The position numbers and the translations under genes are program-made. Below, in pieces: positions 5,438 through 6,185 of a stretch of 6,185 nucleotides of DNA. Location: NCBI GenBank assembly GCA_035296905.1, contig DATHAA010000016.1, forward strand, positions 1 to 6,185, in the 5' to 3' direction. Source of the stretch: DATEOR01 sp035296905 (GTDB taxonomy: Bacteria; Actinomycetota; Thermoleophilia; Gaiellales; Gaiellaceae). Position 1 is the stretch's first letter, and each line of letters opens with the position of its first letter. Below the pieces are notes generated by a model. It worked only from the letters and a program-made list of their open reading frames with translations, had not been told where the DNA came from and made no database searches.

Positions 5438-5848
5438 CTAGTCCTGCGCTTGCGCGGCGCGTAGACGCTGGGCGAGCGTCTTCAGGAGCGCCCACGCCAC
5501 CTGCGGGTGATCCTCGACGAACGGCTTGAACTCCCAGGAGGTCATGCCGTACGCGATCACGTCCGTCGCAGCCGTGATCGTCGCGGATCTGGTGCCCTCG
5601 TCGATGAGGGCGATCTCGCCGAAGTAATCGCCCGGCCCGAGCGTCGCCTTGGCTTCGCCGCCGACACTGACCGTGGCGTTGCCGTCGGTGATCACGAAGA
5701 AGCCCGCGCCGCCGCTCCCCTCGCTCGTCATCGGGCTGCCCTCCGAGAAGCGGCGCTCCTTCATCTGGTTCGCGAGGCCGGCGAGATCATCGTCGCCAAG
5801 GTCGGCGAAGAGCGGCACGTTGCGGAGTACGTCGACGGGCGCTGGCAT
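5438..5848 (-). CDS. Stand-alone cyclic nucleotide-binding domain protein (CRP/PKA-R cNMP fold)
   Basis: A 136-residue protein made of a single cNMP-binding domain. It opens MPAPVDVLRNVPLFADL, the usual helical lead-in (LRxxPLFxxL), followed by the beta roll FFVITDGNATVSVGG (50-64). The phosphate-binding cassette GDYFGEIALIDEGTRSATI (73-91) keeps the ligand Glu78 and Arg87, so cAMP or cGMP binding is plausible. The C-terminal helix runs WALLKTLAQRLRAAQ. There is no helix-turn-helix, unlike CRP/FNR regulators of about 200-230 residues, and no kinase, channel or transporter domain, so it probably acts through a partner. I chose ATG 5848 because MPAPVDVL is where family similarity begins. The same frame stays open to 6154 and beyond, but that stretch is antisense to a methyltransferase-like gene followed by a repeat of this gene's own middle. 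The acidic small gene lies 13 bases downstream. Confidence 0.88.
   Translation of the reverse strand: MPAPVDVLRNVPLFADLGDDDLAGLANQMKERRFSEGSPMTSEGSGGAGFFVITDGNATVSVGGEAKATLGPGDYFGEIALIDEGTRSATITAATDVIAYGMTSWEFKPFVEDHPQVAWALLKTLAQRLRAAQAQD
5615..5762. repeat. Direct repeat, left copy (inside the cNMP-domain gene)
   Basis: These 148 bases recur at 6038-6185 at an offset of 423 bases. Only two mismatches are seen (5627 A versus 6050 G; 5633 C versus 6056 T). From 5634 on, 129 bases are identical. This copy encodes about residues 30-78 of the intact cNMP protein. Confidence 0.95.
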
Positions 5849-5856
5849 CCCGCGGG

Positions 5857-5862
5857 ATGATA
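5857..5862 (-). promoter_or_regulatory. Candidate -10 box (TATCAT) for the cNMP-domain gene
   Basis: TATCAT on the minus strand matches TATAAT at 5 of 6 bases and lies 8 bases before ATG 5848, the spacing of a leaderless actinobacterial promoter. The 8-base spacer is itself the palindrome CCCGCGGG. No Shine-Dalgarno is seen. This is the best of the -10 candidates in the window. Confidence 0.45.
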
Positions 5863-5878
5863 GCGGCGAGCAGGGCAT

Positions 5879-6185
5879 GTGCGAAGCGCGGCGAAGTTCG
5901 CGCCGATGCGCACACAGGCGGCTCTTTACGAGGAGATCGACCTCGAGCTCTCGTGGTCCGAGGCGGAGCTTCCGGAGCGGGAGCGGACGAAGCACGTCCA
6001 TCGGCTCCATCCGTACCTGGGCAAGTTCGTGCCCCAGCTCGCCGAAGTAGTCGCCTGGCCCGAGCGTCGCCTTGGCTTCGCCGCCGACACTGACCGTGGC
6101 GTTGCCGTCGGTGATCACGAAGAAGCCCGCGCCGCCGCTCCCCTCGCTCGTCATCGGGCTGCCCTCCGAGAAGCGGCGCTCCTTC
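5879..6185 (+). CDS. N-terminal fragment of a DNA methyltransferase-like protein, broken at about 6050
   Basis: From GTG 5879 the frame reads MRSAAKFAPMRTQAALYEE, then IDLELSWSEAELPER and RTKHVHRLHPYLGKFVPQLAEV. The element RTKHVHxLHPYLGKFxPQ resembles the N-terminus of a family of site-specific DNA methyltransferases (N6-adenine/N4-cytosine type), in which a DPFxGxGT AdoMet loop and a catalytic DPPY/NPPY motif follow. Neither is present here. After V57 (6047-6049) the sequence turns into a copy of the neighbouring cNMP gene read antisense. The frame stays open to the edge by chance, giving VVAWPERRLG and other non-family residues. ATG 5906 is an alternative start; stops at 5858-5863 bound the frame. 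No strong ribosome binding site is seen, only AGGG at 5872-5875. It diverges from the cNMP gene across 30 bases. The assignment is from memory of the motif. Whether a full-length gene exists depends on whether the junction is real. Confidence 0.5.
   Translation, partial: MRSAAKFAPMRTQAALYEEIDLELSWSEAELPERERTKHVHRLHPYLGKFVPQLAEVVAWPERRLGFAADTDRGVAVGDHEEARAAAPLARHRAALREAALL
6038..6185. repeat. Direct repeat, right copy, running to the window edge
   Basis: This near-exact copy of 5615-5762 abuts the broken methyltransferase-like sequence on its left; identity continues to the last base, so its right limit is unseen. On the minus strand it encodes only cNMP residues from about K30 to E78, in the same phase as the intact gene because 423 is a multiple of three. 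It is either a partial duplicate or an assembly/amplification artefact. Confidence 0.93.

Noticed and set aside
5849..5856. Palindrome CCCGCGGG before the cNMP gene as a possible operator
   Set aside because: Eight bases of pure G/C are too short and too common in this composition; noted only as the spacer between the -10 candidate and the ATG.

Overview
This window is very GC-rich, with G or C at most third codon positions, and it is gene-dense. It holds eight protein-coding loci plus a broken segment at the right end. The PimA-like glycosyltransferase, the TANNNT boxes just upstream of start codons that lack Shine-Dalgarno sequences, and the GTG/TTG starts suggest a high-GC actinobacterium. 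Thermoleophilia (Gaiellales/Solirubrobacterales) is my best guess, but that is inference. Both ends of the window cut through genes. The broken gene, the missing start codon and the terminal repeat would all fit a draft or metagenomic contig.

Left block (1-1765, minus strand): a PLP-dependent aminotransferase is followed, with a 17-base overlap, by an adenosine deaminase-family gene that runs off the left edge. Middle-left block (1798-3979, plus strand): a PimA-like GT4 glycosyltransferase is followed one base after its stop by a YbhN/UPF0104-type integral membrane protein. This looks like a two-gene unit for making and possibly moving a membrane glycolipid. The two blocks diverge from a 32-base gap.

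Middle-right block (3976-5424): a small three-helix membrane protein on the minus strand is intact except for one extra base in a CCC/GGG run. It diverges from a glycerate 2-kinase on the plus strand whose homology extends well upstream of its first usable start codon. A 54-residue acidic protein lies on the minus strand, convergent with the kinase. Both convergent gene pairs end on a shared palindromic CTAG that supplies TAG to each strand.

Right block (5438-6185): a stand-alone cyclic-nucleotide-binding domain protein (minus) diverges from the N-terminus of what looks like a DNA methyltransferase (plus). After about 57 codons the methyltransferase-like sequence stops, and the window ends in a 148-base near-exact direct repeat of the middle of the cyclic-nucleotide-binding gene. 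This produces a long spurious fused ORF and is either a rearrangement or an assembly/amplification chimera.

I found no RNA gene, IS element, CRISPR array or convincing terminator, and no clearly new multi-gene system. The most useful leads are the repeat junction, the active-site substitutions in three enzymes, the CTAG shared stops and the likely leaderless starts.
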